A stretch of DNA of 64,000 nucleotides from Salinactinospora qingdaonensis (GCF_039539445.1 NZ_BAABDD010000015.1:1-64000); one strand, 5' to 3'; positions 51,900-60,628 are shown, counted from the first letter of the stretch. Numbers and translations are program-made. The notes: generated by a model not told the origin, from the sequence alone.

Positions 51900-52724
51900 G
51901 TGACGAATACCGGCTCGCTCGCCGGCCACCTGCTGCGGCCGGTCACCGAGCCGCTGGCACAGTGGGCGGCCCGAAGCGCACTGACCCCCACGCGCGTCCA
52001 CGAGATCACGCTTTTGCTGGCGGTACTCGCGGCGGTGTGGTTCACCGGCGGCGGCCCCCTCCATACGGCTATCGGAGCCGTCGTGCTGGCCGCGGTGCTC
52101 CTGGCCGACGCCTTCGCCGCCGAATTGCCCGAGGGACACGACGACGCGCTCGCCCTGTGGTTCGGTCCGCTCGCCCGCGGGCTGCGAGAGTACATCGTCT
52201 ATGCCGGAGTCGCAGTCGGTGGGCTCGCCACCGTCGGCGGCGACGTGTGGGGGTGGGCCACCGGCGCGATCCTCGCCCATGCGCTGCGGACCTCAGTAAG
52301 CACCGCTCGCCGGGCCGAGCCCGCCCCGGCGAGCGGTGGTGCCCAGCAACCGGCGGAGCCGCTGCCGGCGACGGCGGGGGGCCGCTCCGCGCGTCCCTTG
52401 TCGCCGATCGACGCGGTCGACCCGAGCCGCTCGACCGTGCCGGAGCACGCCGACCTGTCGCTGACCGACGAACTCCTCGGCGCCCCCCGCAACCAGCCGG
52501 CCCACACCAGTGCGAACGGCCGCCGCCAGTGGCCCCGCCGGCCGCGGCGCGGCCCGCGCGTCGCCACCGTTGCCTGGTTCTCTCAGCCCACACGTTTTGC
52601 GGTGCTCGCTGTCACTCCTGTGGTGTGGGATGCTCGCGCCGCCTTTCTCATACTGATAGTCGGTTGTGCCCTTGCCGTGATCGTGCGGTCGGTGGGGCGC
52701 CCGACGCCCGACGTCGACCGGTAG
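51900..52724 (+). CDS. Degenerate CDP-alcohol phosphotransferase-like membrane protein
   Basis: 274 residues. The N-terminal part LLRPVTEPLAQWAARSALTPTRVHEITLLLAVLAAVWF and LREYIVYAGVAVGG matches the phosphotransferase segment of the large actinobacterial DUF5941 proteins, but the catalytic motif DxxDGxxAR...GxxxDxxxD is lost (LLADAFAAELPEGHDD in its place). Four or five membrane spans, with a long Pro/Ala-rich linker in between. GTG at 51900 behind GGGGAGG. It is probably a non-enzymatic partner of the following DUF5941 gene, the two being parts of what is one protein elsewhere. Confidence 0.7.
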   Translation: MTNTGSLAGHLLRPVTEPLAQWAARSALTPTRVHEITLLLAVLAAVWFTGGGPLHTAIGAVVLAAVLLADAFAAELPEGHDDALALWFGPLARGLREYIVYAGVAVGGLATVGGDVWGWATGAILAHALRTSVSTARRAEPAPASGGAQQPAEPLPATAGGRSARPLSPIDAVDPSRSTVPEHADLSLTDELLGAPRNQPAHTSANGRRQWPRRPRRGPRVATVAWFSQPTRFAVLAVTPVVWDARAAFLILIVGCALAVIVRSVGRPTPDVDR

Positions 52725-52727
52725 CTC

Positions 52728-53381
52728 ATGTCATCAGCAGACTCGAAGCCCCGCTCAGGTGCCGCAGGTCCCGACCGTCGCTTTTTGCGCGACGATGGTC
52801 ACCTCAGCGACGCCTTGGGGCGCCTGGTAGCGGGTACGGTCCCGCCGCTGCTGCCGGCCCTGGCCGGGAGTTTGGTGACGGGGGTTTTGATACTCACGGG
52901 GTTGGAGCACCTCGCGGGCGTTACCCTGTTCGCACCGGTAGCGGCGCTGCTGCTGTCGGGCGTCGCTACCCGGCACCCCCATGACGGGCAACTCGACTGG
53001 ATCGTCATACCGCTGTTGCGCGCTATGGAGTACCTCTATCTCCTGGCGCTAGGGCACGGAGCGGGCGTACCGGGGCCGTTGGTGTTCGTACTCTTGACGG
53101 CGGTTGTCCTGCACCATTGTGACGCCGCACGTCGAGAACGCTACGGTGCGCGCCCCAGCGGATGGATCATGGGAGCCATGCTCGGCTGGGACGGGCGTAT
53201 GCTTCTCATCGCCGCGGGCGGGGCGGTGGGGTGGCTACCGTTCGCCTATGGTCTGCTCGCGGGGTACCTGGCGGTGCTGCTCGTATGGGAGGCCACGACA
53301 AGCTGGCTCGCGACCCCCGTCACGACCGTCGCGAACGCGCCGCAAAACGAACATGGAGGCATGGCCGCCTCCGAAGGATAA
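52728..53381 (+). CDS. DUF5941-domain membrane protein
   Basis: 217 residues with about five membrane spans. The pattern LDWIVIPLLRAMEYLYLLAL, VLHHCDAARRERYGARPSGWIMGAMLGWDGRMLLIA matches the C-terminal DUF5941 region, whose role is unknown but which is regularly encoded with polyol-phosphate polymer genes. ATG at 52728, three bases after the previous stop. It ends 16 bp before the nucleotidyltransferase gene. So the three modules usually joined in one chain (transferase, phosphotransferase, DUF5941) are separate here. Confidence 0.78.
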   Translation: MSSADSKPRSGAAGPDRRFLRDDGHLSDALGRLVAGTVPPLLPALAGSLVTGVLILTGLEHLAGVTLFAPVAALLLSGVATRHPHDGQLDWIVIPLLRAMEYLYLLALGHGAGVPGPLVFVLLTAVVLHHCDAARRERYGARPSGWIMGAMLGWDGRMLLIAAGGAVGWLPFAYGLLAGYLAVLLVWEATTSWLATPVTTVANAPQNEHGGMAASEG

Positions 53382-53397
53382 GAAGGAAGGCGCCTAC

Positions 53398-54129
53398 ATG
53401 CTCGGTATGGTTCTCGCCGCTGGAGCGGGTCGTCGGTTGCGTCCCTACACCGACACGCTCCCCAAAGCACTGGTGCCGGTTGACGGTGACACCACCATCA
53501 TGGACATCTCGCTCCGCAACCTCGCCGAAGCCGGACTCACCGACATCGTCGTCGTCGTGGGGTACTGCGCCGAGGCGGTCGAAGAGCGCAAGGAAGCCCT
53601 GGAGCGGCGCCACGGTGTACGGCTGAGGCTGGTCTACAACGATAGAGCTGAGGAATGGAACAACGCTTATTCGCTGTGGACCGCTCGTGAGTACTTTGCC
53701 GAGGGTGTCCTCCTTGTGAATGGCGACACGGTTCACCCGGTCAACGTGGAAAACACCCTACTTGCGGCACAGGGGGCGGAACTTCTCCTCGCGGTGGACA
53801 ATTGGAAAACTCTCGCTGAAGAAGAGATGAAGGTGACGCTGGACGAGGCCGGCTATCTCCGCCGCATCACCAAGCTCATGGACCCCGTCGATGCCGCCGG
53901 CGAGTACATCGGCGCGACCCTCATCGAGGCGAGTCTGGCTGGCCGCCTCGCCGACGCCCTGCGGGCCACCTGGGAGCGCGATCCCCAGTTGTACTACGAG
54001 GACGGTTACCAGGAGTTGGTTGACCGTGGCGGAAAGGTCGGCGTGGCCCCGATCGGAAAAGTCGACTGGGTCGAGGTAGACGACCACGATGATCTGCACC
54101 GAGCCAGGGAGATCGCATGCCGCTACTAG
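53398..54129 (+). CDS. Phosphocholine-cytidylyltransferase-like nucleotidyltransferase
   Basis: 243 residues. GMVLAAGAGRRLRPYTDTLPKALVPV is the NTP-binding loop and LLVNGDTVHP carries the metal-binding Asp; NNAYSLWTARE is typical of the LicC/phosphocholine cytidylyltransferase branch. It likely makes a CDP- (or other NDP-) activated small alcohol phosphate. ATG at 53398 with AAGGAAGG eight bases upstream. The last 13 nt overlap the glycerol-1-phosphate dehydrogenase gene, which suggests the dehydrogenase product, or the compound it feeds, is the substrate. Confidence 0.85.
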   Translation: MLGMVLAAGAGRRLRPYTDTLPKALVPVDGDTTIMDISLRNLAEAGLTDIVVVVGYCAEAVEERKEALERRHGVRLRLVYNDRAEEWNNAYSLWTAREYFAEGVLLVNGDTVHPVNVENTLLAAQGAELLLAVDNWKTLAEEEMKVTLDEAGYLRRITKLMDPVDAAGEYIGATLIEASLAGRLADALRATWERDPQLYYEDGYQELVDRGGKVGVAPIGKVDWVEVDDHDDLHRAREIACRY

Positions 54130-55184
54130 CCCGAATGGTCACCTCGCCGTTGGCGATCGACGTTCGGCGGGGTGCGATCACCGACCTGGGGCGGGTGCTC
54201 GCCGACCGCCGCATCGCCAACGAGGGGCGTATCGCGGTCGCGGTCGGGCCGGGGCAGGGGCCACAGATCGCCGCCGACCTGAACCTGCCCAACTGTGAGG
54301 TCTTCCAAGTCACGGGAGGCAGTGTCGACGAGGCCTCCGAACTGGGGCGCAAGCTGCGTTCGGGTGCCTACGAGGCCGTGGCCGGCATCGGCGGCGGCAA
54401 GACCATCGACGTCACCAAGTTCGCGGCCTCGATGGCGGGCATTCCCATGGTCGCGGTGGCCACCAACCTCTCCCACGACGGGATCGCCTCGCCCGTGAGT
54501 TCGCTGGAGCACGAGAGCGGTAAGGGCTCCTACGGCGTTCCCATGCCCATCGCGGTCGTCGTTGACGTCGACTACGTACAGGCGGCCCCCCAACGGCTCG
54601 TCCGCTCCGGTATCGGCGATGTCGTCAGTAACCTCTCGGCTATTGAGGACTGGCAACTCGCCGGTACCGAGCAGGGAGAGCCGGTCGACGGCATGGCCGT
54701 CACCTTCGCGCGGGTCGCCGCCGAAGCCGTGCTGCACCGGCCCGACTCGGTGGAGTCCCAAGACTTCCTGACTGCGTTGGCCGAGGCGTTGGTGCTGTCG
54801 GGCATGGCGATGTCGGTGGCGGGATCGTCTCGCCCGGCCAGCGGCGCCTGCCATGAGGTGTTGCACGCCATCGACCAGCTTTACCCAGGCACCAGCAACC
54901 ACGGAGAACTGGCCGGTATCGGCGCGCTCTACTCCTATTTCCTGCGGGCGCGCCACCTTGGCCACGACACCCCCCGGATGGCCGACATCCGCTCCTGTCT
55001 GCGCCGCCACGACCTTCCTGTCCTCCCGGGCGATGTCGGTCTCAGCGAGGAGTGCTTCGCGCGCGCCATCAGCCTGGCCCCCGCTACGCGCCCCGGGCGC
55101 TACACCATCCTGGAACACCTCGACCTGCCGGACGACGAGATCCGGCGGAATGTCAGGGAGTATGTACAAACCGTCGATCGCTGA
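54117..55184 (+). CDS. sn-Glycerol-1-phosphate dehydrogenase (AraM/EgsA family)
   Basis: 355 residues; reduces dihydroxyacetone phosphate to sn-glycerol-1-phosphate. Family signs: a NAD-binding AGIGGGKTIDVTKFAA, ATNLSHDGIASPVSSL, SGIGDVVSNLSAIEDWQLA with a metal Asp, and metal-binding His residues in GACHEVLHAIDQL and SNHGELAGIG. The G1P stereoisomer is the archaeal one and uncommon in bacteria. The gene overlaps both neighbours (13 nt before, 23 nt after), so the four genes 52728-55932 are one transcript. Confidence 0.88.
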   Translation: MPLLARMVTSPLAIDVRRGAITDLGRVLADRRIANEGRIAVAVGPGQGPQIAADLNLPNCEVFQVTGGSVDEASELGRKLRSGAYEAVAGIGGGKTIDVTKFAASMAGIPMVAVATNLSHDGIASPVSSLEHESGKGSYGVPMPIAVVVDVDYVQAAPQRLVRSGIGDVVSNLSAIEDWQLAGTEQGEPVDGMAVTFARVAAEAVLHRPDSVESQDFLTALAEALVLSGMAMSVAGSSRPASGACHEVLHAIDQLYPGTSNHGELAGIGALYSYFLRARHLGHDTPRMADIRSCLRRHDLPVLPGDVGLSEECFARAISLAPATRPGRYTILEHLDLPDDEIRRNVREYVQTVDR

Positions 55185-55932
55185 GGTCCGTGCCGGCGGC
55201 CAGCCCGAAGGCGTCCGAGAGCGTCGCAACGAAGAGCACTGGGCGGGCCGTCTCTACATGCGCGACATCTCCCCCTATGTCAGCACCGCCTTCGTCCGCG
55301 CGGGGGTTCCCCCCAACCCCATCACGTATCTGATGATGGCCTGCGGGGTGCTCGCCGGCGTCACGCTGGCGTTGGGCGGCTTGTGGTCAGCTATCGTCGC
55401 CGCGCTGCTGGTGCAGCTCTACTTGCTGCTGGACTGCTCTGACGGAGAGGTCGCCCGTTTCACCGGCCGCACCAGCGTCGCCGGCATCTACCTGGACCGT
55501 ATCGGCCACTACCTGTCCGAGGTCGCCTTGCTGATCGGCTTGGGCGTGCGGGCCCAAGGCGAGTTTCAGGCTGGGGAGTGGGTGGTGGCCGGGCTCGTCG
55601 CAGCGCTGGGGGCGGCGTTGATCAAAGCCGAGACCGACAACGTCGTAGTGGCCCGGGCTAAGGCGGGGCTGGACGAGCACGTGGCCGAGGAAGCCCTCCG
55701 GCCGCGCTCGGCCGGCTTGAGCCTGGCGCGCCGGTTGGCGGCCGCCCTGCGGTTCCACCGCGTCATCCACGCCGTGGAGTTGTCGCTGCTCGCGCTCGCC
55801 GCCGCCGTTATCGACGCTGTCCGCGGTGATCTGCTGGCCACTCAGGTCCTCACCGTGGTCTGTGTGGCGGTCGCCGTCGTGCAGACGGTGTTGCATCTGG
55901 TCAGTGTGCTGGCTTCGCGCCGCCTCCAGTGA
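55162..55932 (+). CDS. CDP-alcohol phosphotransferase
   Basis: 256 residues, about six membrane spans. The catalytic motif reads DCSDGEVARFTGRTSVAGIYLDRIGH, i.e. D-x2-DG-x2-AR-x8-G-x3-D-x3 with His in place of the fourth Asp. N-terminus KPSIAEVRAGGQPEG then EEHWAGRLYMRDISPYVSTAF. It would move an alcohol phosphate from its CDP form to an acceptor in the membrane, probably using the product of the two genes before it. ATG at 55162 overlaps the dehydrogenase gene by 23 nt; an ATG at 55150 is also possible. A strong terminator follows. Confidence 0.88.
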   Translation: MYKPSIAEVRAGGQPEGVRERRNEEHWAGRLYMRDISPYVSTAFVRAGVPPNPITYLMMACGVLAGVTLALGGLWSAIVAALLVQLYLLLDCSDGEVARFTGRTSVAGIYLDRIGHYLSEVALLIGLGVRAQGEFQAGEWVVAGLVAALGAALIKAETDNVVVARAKAGLDEHVAEEALRPRSAGLSLARRLAAALRFHRVIHAVELSLLALAAAVIDAVRGDLLATQVLTVVCVAVAVVQTVLHLVSVLASRRLQ

Positions 55933-55935
55933 CCG

Positions 55936-55964
55936 GCGCGGGCCGCTCCTCTTGCGGCCCGCGC
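55936..55964 (+). terminator. Hairpin terminator after the TagGH/G1P operon
   Basis: GCGCGGGCCGC and GCGGCCCGCGC form a perfect 11-bp stem with a 7-nt loop, four bases after the stop of the phosphotransferase gene. The AT-rich stretch after it (56010-56080) is the probable promoter of the next gene. Confidence 0.8.
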
Positions 55965-56094
55965 GTCGTCGAGGACAGACTCGGTCTTCTGTGCTTCACT
56001 TGGACTTTGAGGTGTGTTTCAATTCACTTGTTCGGTAGTTCCGGTAGTGTTTATTATCTGTACACCTTTTAGTCACTTTGGATGAACGAAGCCC

Positions 56095-57102
56095 ATGAGT
56101 GGTCCACCTTCCTCGCAAGCGGCCCCCGTGGCCGGTTCGACATCGGCTTCCGGGCGCCCCACCGACCTGAGTGGGCGCCTTGACGGGGTCAGTCCCGAGG
56201 CGGGGGAGTGGAGCGCGCAGTTCCAGGGGGCTGAGAGCGCACAGATGAAGGTCTCCTGCCTCGTACTGACCATGGGCAACCGTCCAGCCGAGCTGCGGCG
56301 CGCCGTCAACAGCGTGCTGGAGCAGGAAGGCGTCGACGTCGAGGTGGTCGTCGTCAGTAACGGGGCCGACCTGCCCCCGCTGCCCGAGGGCGTGGTCACG
56401 ACAAAGCTCCCGGAGAACCTTGGAATCCCGGAGGGGCGCAACCACGGCGTCAAACTCTGCTCCGGCGACATCGTCTTCTTCCTCGACGACGACGGCTGGT
56501 ATCGCTCGCGCGATCTGGCGCGCCACGTCCACGACGCCTTCGCCGCCGACCCCACACTAGGGATCGTCTCCTTCCGGGTCGCCGATCCCGACGGCGGACC
56601 CGATCAGCGCCGCCACGTGCCACGGCTACGTGCCAGCGACCCCCAGCGCTCCAGCCCGGTCACCACCTTCCTCGGCGGGGCGTGCGCGATCCGCCGCACC
56701 GCCTTCGAGCAGGGCGGCGGGCTGCCCGGCTCGTTCTTCTACGCCCATGAGGAGACCGACCTCGCCTGGCGCGTCCTTAACGCCGGATACCACATCCGCT
56801 ACGACGCCGAGGCGGTCATGTACCATCCGGCACTGCCGCCCAGCCGCCATGAGGACTTCTACCGCCTCAACGCCCGCAACCGCGTCTGGCTGGCGCGCCG
56901 CAACCTGCCATGGCTGCTCGCAGCGTGCTACCTCGCCACGTGGATTGTGCTCACCGTGCTGCGGGAACGGTCTCCGGGGCGGCTGCGTTGCTGGTTCGCC
57001 GGTTTCTGCGAAGGGTGGCGCCACGACCCTGGCCCGCGTGCGCCGATCACGTGGTCCACAGCGTGGCGTATGACCAGGAGCGGGCGGCCACCGATCATCT
57101 GA
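56095..57102 (+). CDS. Family 2 glycosyltransferase (rhamnosyltransferase-like)
   Basis: 335 residues. After a Ser/Pro-rich leader of about 50 residues the GT2 domain begins: KVSCLVLTMGNRPAELRRAVNSVLEQ, VVVVSNGADLPPL, GIPEGRNHGVKLCSGDIVFFLDDDGWY (DxD), TFLGGACAIRRTAFEQ and FFYAHEETDLAWRVLNAGY. It is typically cytoplasmic with a C-terminal hydrophobic stretch near 285-300. ATG at 56095; an ATG at 56245 would give only the GT domain and is a reasonable alternative. A low-GC promoter region lies just upstream. Convergent with the next gene. Confidence 0.88.
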   Translation: MSGPPSSQAAPVAGSTSASGRPTDLSGRLDGVSPEAGEWSAQFQGAESAQMKVSCLVLTMGNRPAELRRAVNSVLEQEGVDVEVVVVSNGADLPPLPEGVVTTKLPENLGIPEGRNHGVKLCSGDIVFFLDDDGWYRSRDLARHVHDAFAADPTLGIVSFRVADPDGGPDQRRHVPRLRASDPQRSSPVTTFLGGACAIRRTAFEQGGGLPGSFFYAHEETDLAWRVLNAGYHIRYDAEAVMYHPALPPSRHEDFYRLNARNRVWLARRNLPWLLAACYLATWIVLTVLRERSPGRLRCWFAGFCEGWRHDPGPRAPITWSTAWRMTRSGRPPII

Positions 57103-57135
57103 GCCGCCGCTGCGCGGCCCAGTCGTAGGGAGCCC

Positions 57136-58359
57136 CTACCGTCCGGGCAGGCCGGGCATGGCGGTCGTCGCCGCCCCGGACAGCGCCGAGGGGCGCGGTG
57201 CGGTGGGCTGCTCCGGTGGCATCCGCGGCGGCGTGCTGGAGCGAATGCCGCGGTGCAGCGGTCCCGCTCCGGCCCACTCCTCGATCTGGCGAACGAACAC
57301 CTCGGCCTGAGTCGGCCAGTGGAACCGGGCACGCGCGATCCCATGGCCGACCAAGGCGAACCGGTCGCGTAGCCAGGTGTCGGCCTGGAGCCGCAGGACC
57401 GCGTCCGCGGCTGCCTCGACGTCGTTGTAGGGCACCACGATCCCGCACTGGCCCTGGGGCTGCTCGGTCGTCAGCGCCGCAGCGGCGGGGGCGGGGGAGG
57501 TGACCACGGGGACGCCGTGCGCCATGTATTCCACGACCGTGGTGGGGAAACAACGGCGGTTCCGGGGCGTGTCCCGCAACAGGGAAACCCCGGCCAGCGC
57601 GCCGCTGATCATGCGCAGTGCCTGGTCGTTGGGGATGAACCCGTACCAGCGCAGCGCCTCCTCCCGCTGGGCCTCGCGCAGCAGCGAGCGACTCGGACGA
57701 TCCGCCGGGCCGATCGCATCCATCGTGATGCCGTGGGAACGCAGCAGCCTGCCCAGTGCGACGAGTTCCTCGGCGCCGCGGGAGCTGGAGATTCGGCCCA
57801 GGTGTACGACGCGGTCAGGGCGGGGGGAGCGGGCGGGCCGCTCGGGAACGGTGGTGGTGTTGGGGGTGACCGGGTGCGGCTCGTGAAACCGGTCGCGGTA
57901 GCTCTCCTCTGCCAAAAGCAGGTGAACCCGTCGCTCCGCGTAGCGCTCGAACCGGCGCACCAGCGCCGCCAGGGTGCGCCGCAGCGTGGGGTTGGCCCGC
58001 GACGTGGCCAGCAAGGCCGCGGTGTCCTCATGGACATCCCATACGGCGGCCGGTCGCCTGCGGGGCAGCGACAGCAGCAACTCGGGGTCGTGGAACAGCA
58101 CGATGTCGGCGGACGAGGCGTGCTGGGCAATGGCCTCCCGGGCGGCTCGCAGCGACTTCAGCCACGTGCGTCTTCCCGCGCGCGGCACGTCCACGGCCCG
58201 CAGTTCCAGCCAGGGCACCACCCGGTGTTCACGAAACGGCGCGATGTAGGTGACGCTGTGCCCAGCGTCGAGCAGTGCCCGAATCTGGCGGTGCAGAATG
58301 CGCGCGTCCTCGGGATGATGAGCCACTGTGGCCACGAGTACGTGCATAGCAGCCGTCAC
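57136..58359 (-). CDS. Family 4 glycosyltransferase
   Basis: 407 residues, GT-B fold: MHVLVATVAHHPEDARILHRQIRALLDAGHSVTYIAPF, a mid-protein VVHLGRISSSRGAEELVALGRLL and a donor-binding half with WYGFIPNDQALRMISGALAGVSLL, PTTVVEYMAHGVPVVTSPAP. The last 50 residues are Pro/Ala-rich. GTG at 58359 with AGGAAAG upstream; the ATG four codons on is possible. Donor unknown. It stands alone, convergent with the GT2 gene and 250 bp downstream of the NDP-sugar dehydrogenase. Confidence 0.88.
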   Translation of the reverse strand: MTAAMHVLVATVAHHPEDARILHRQIRALLDAGHSVTYIAPFREHRVVPWLELRAVDVPRAGRRTWLKSLRAAREAIAQHASSADIVLFHDPELLLSLPRRRPAAVWDVHEDTAALLATSRANPTLRRTLAALVRRFERYAERRVHLLLAEESYRDRFHEPHPVTPNTTTVPERPARSPRPDRVVHLGRISSSRGAEELVALGRLLRSHGITMDAIGPADRPSRSLLREAQREEALRWYGFIPNDQALRMISGALAGVSLLRDTPRNRRCFPTTVVEYMAHGVPVVTSPAPAAAALTTEQPQGQCGIVVPYNDVEAAADAVLRLQADTWLRDRFALVGHGIARARFHWPTQAEVFVRQIEEWAGAGPLHRGIRSSTPPRMPPEQPTAPRPSALSGAATTAMPGLPGR

Positions 58360-58609
58360 CTGACTTTCCTGGCCGTACGAAGTCCCCCGCAGAGATGGTG
58401 CTTCAGTCTGACCGTGACTCTAAGTCATCACGGGAAACAGCAGGTGAAAAGCTGGGTTACGCCAGAGTGGGGCGCGGATGAATCCGTGTTCGGGCGCCGC
58501 CCTCGCCCGCCTCACGCCACGGACCCGGGAGCCGACATGCCCCCGGGTCACCTCCCGACCGGCCGCGCCCATCCCTCTTTGCGCCGGCCCTGAACTCGGA
58601 ATTCGTGGC

Positions 58610-59932
58610 CTAGAGAACCTCGACGCCCTCACGGGTGATCGGGCTGGTGGTCCGGTGCTCATCGCCCGCCGCAAGGGGCAGCCGCCGCAGTACGCCGCGG
58701 GTGTCGAGCAACAGGCGCGCGCGCTTGGTCAGCACTTCGGGTGTGTACTCTTCGTGATCAGTCAGCAGCACCGTCAGGTCGGCCTCAGCCAACGCCGTCT
58801 CCAAATCGAGAGCGCGTGGCACAGGCTCGCCGGTGGGTGCCCACTCCTCGACGTAGGGGTCGTGGTAGAACAGCGAAGCCCCCTTGGCGGCGAGCTTGCG
58901 CGCCACCGGCAAAGCCGGCGACTCCCGTTGATCGGCGATGCCGCGCTTGTAGGTGACGCCCAGCAGCAGCACTTTGGCCCGCGACAGCGCCAGCCCCGCG
59001 TCGTTGAGGAGATCCTGGGAGCGTTGCAGCACGTAGGTGGGCATACGTGCGTTGATCTCGTGGGCCAGTTCAACGAATCGGAACGGGTAGCCCAGGGTTT
59101 TGACCTTGTAGGACAGGTAATTCGGGTCGATGGGGATACAGTGTCCGCCCACGCCGGGACCCGGGTAGAAGGGCTGGTACCCGAAGGGCTTGGTGGCGGC
59201 GCAGGCGATGGCGTCCCACAGGTCGATCCCCAACTCCTGGCAGAACACCGCCATCTCGTTGACAAGGGCGATGTTGACGTGCCGGTAGGTGTTCTCCAGG
59301 AGCTTGGCCATCTCCGCCTCACGAGTGCCCTGCGCCAGCACCACGGTGTCGACGAATCTGCTGTAGAACTCCATGGCGAGTTCACCGCAGCGGCTCGTGA
59401 GACCTCCCACCACTTTGGGGGTATTGGCCACCCCGAAGGCAGGGTTGCCAGGGTCGATCCGCTCGGGGGAGAAGGCTAGGTGGAAGTCCACCCCAGCGCT
59501 CAGCCCCGATTGTTCCAACAGCGGCCCCACCACCTCTTCGGTGGTTCCGGGGTAGGTCGTCGATTCCAGGATCACCAGCGTTCCCTCGCCCAGGCGCCCG
59601 GCGATCGACGAGGCGGCTGCCGTGACGGCGCCCAGATCCGGGCCGCCTTCGTCGGACAGCGGAGTCGGTACGCAGATGACGATAGTTCGCGCACTAGCCA
59701 GCACGCTCGGGTCTGTGGTCGCGTGAAAACCCGCCTCCAGCATGGTGGCGATGTCGTCATTGGAGAGATCGTCGATGTGCGACTCCCCAGCGGTCAGGCT
59801 TTTCACAACGTCCTGGCTGGTGTCGAGGCCGGTGACCGCGAGTCCGCTGCGGGATGCCTCGAACGCCAGCGGCAGGCCGACATAGCCCAGACCGATGACG
59901 ACCAGATTGGATGTGGAAGTAGCGACGTCCAC
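58610..59932 (-). CDS. NDP-sugar dehydrogenase (UDP-GlcNAc/ManNAc type)
   Basis: 440 residues; oxidises a UDP-N-acetylhexosamine at C6 to the uronate. NAD loop LVVIGLGYVGLPLAFEASR, ESTTYPGTTEEVV, AFSPERIDPGN, catalytic Cys in GPGVGGHCIPIDPNYL and YKRGIADQRESPAL; the SPERIDPGN and HCIPIDPNYLS forms point to the WecC/WbpA/TviB branch, unlike the UDP-glucose enzyme at 29.3 kb. GTG at 59932 with AAGGGG upstream. It suggests the polymer holds an N-acetylhexosaminuronic acid. Confidence 0.92.
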   Translation of the reverse strand: MDVATSTSNLVVIGLGYVGLPLAFEASRSGLAVTGLDTSQDVVKSLTAGESHIDDLSNDDIATMLEAGFHATTDPSVLASARTIVICVPTPLSDEGGPDLGAVTAAASSIAGRLGEGTLVILESTTYPGTTEEVVGPLLEQSGLSAGVDFHLAFSPERIDPGNPAFGVANTPKVVGGLTSRCGELAMEFYSRFVDTVVLAQGTREAEMAKLLENTYRHVNIALVNEMAVFCQELGIDLWDAIACAATKPFGYQPFYPGPGVGGHCIPIDPNYLSYKVKTLGYPFRFVELAHEINARMPTYVLQRSQDLLNDAGLALSRAKVLLLGVTYKRGIADQRESPALPVARKLAAKGASLFYHDPYVEEWAPTGEPVPRALDLETALAEADLTVLLTDHEEYTPEVLTKRARLLLDTRGVLRRLPLAAGDEHRTTSPITREGVEVL

Positions 59933-60001
59933 AGGTGTCCCCTTCGATGGAGTTCGGTGCGGGAGTTGAGGACAGCGATCCCGCTCACTAGACGTCTGAG
60001 G

Positions 60002-60163
60002 TTAATCCGGTTGTGGCTCGTCCCTCAGGCGATGGCCTGCTTCGGACACGTAGCGGCTCACCGCACGCCGAACCGCGGTTCGACAGATAGGAGCGGCGAT
60101 GCGTTGGTACAGCGGGACCGCATGCGCGGGTGCGCCTGCCGGAGCCGCCATGCTGCTATTCAT
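60002..60163 (-). CDS. Small ORF (53 aa), possible basic amphipathic peptide
   Basis: ATG at 60163 preceded by AGAAGAAG; reads MNSSMAAPAGAPAHAVPLYQ then RIAAPICRTAVRRAVSRYVS and ends DEPQPD. The middle part would form a basic amphipathic helix with one Cys. It lies 70 bp upstream of the NDP-sugar dehydrogenase on the same strand. No family is recognised; it may be a short regulatory or membrane-associated peptide or chance. Confidence 0.3.
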   Translation of the reverse strand: MNSSMAAPAGAPAHAVPLYQRIAAPICRTAVRRAVSRYVSEAGHRLRDEPQPD

Positions 60164-60628
60164 GTGATCTTCTTCTGACGTTAAGACGTTCTGGTTCTTT
60201 GCCCTGGGAGCACTTCACGGAGATGAGTGGGAATTAACTCATTGGTTACCCCTGGATCAACAAAGCCCCGAGGGTCCCGTGTGCCCCCTCTCCGCCCTAC
60301 CCGATCGGGGAGGGCGGCGCAGCAGCCGCACGCCGGGCTGTCCGGTGTCGGCCGCGAGGCGGGCGGAAGCGGACCGCGGCGGTAAAGGGTGGTAGGGGAC
60401 GGCGATAGGCAGCGCCCTCGACCCCGCACGCCCCACCACTCGTCGGAACCTTCCGACGAGGGCGGTACAACGGAGATGGTGGGGAACCATCGGTGTCCCT
60501 CGACCGTCGCGGTTCACCGAGTGGCCCGACGCCATTGTGGGGACACGCCTTGCCCCACGGCCCGTGTTCGGCTACCCAAGAGTTGCGATTCCCTCCCCGA
60601 GCCACCGGCCGGGCACCCTCGGAGGTCC
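60164..60628. promoter_or_regulatory. Intergenic region with palindrome
   Basis: No other gene supported. ATGAGT (60223-60228) and ACTCAT (60237-60242) form a 6-bp inverted repeat with an 8-base spacer in low-GC sequence, a candidate operator between the leftward genes and the rightward gene at 60629. The rest, from 60290, is GC-rich without features I can name. Confidence 0.4.
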
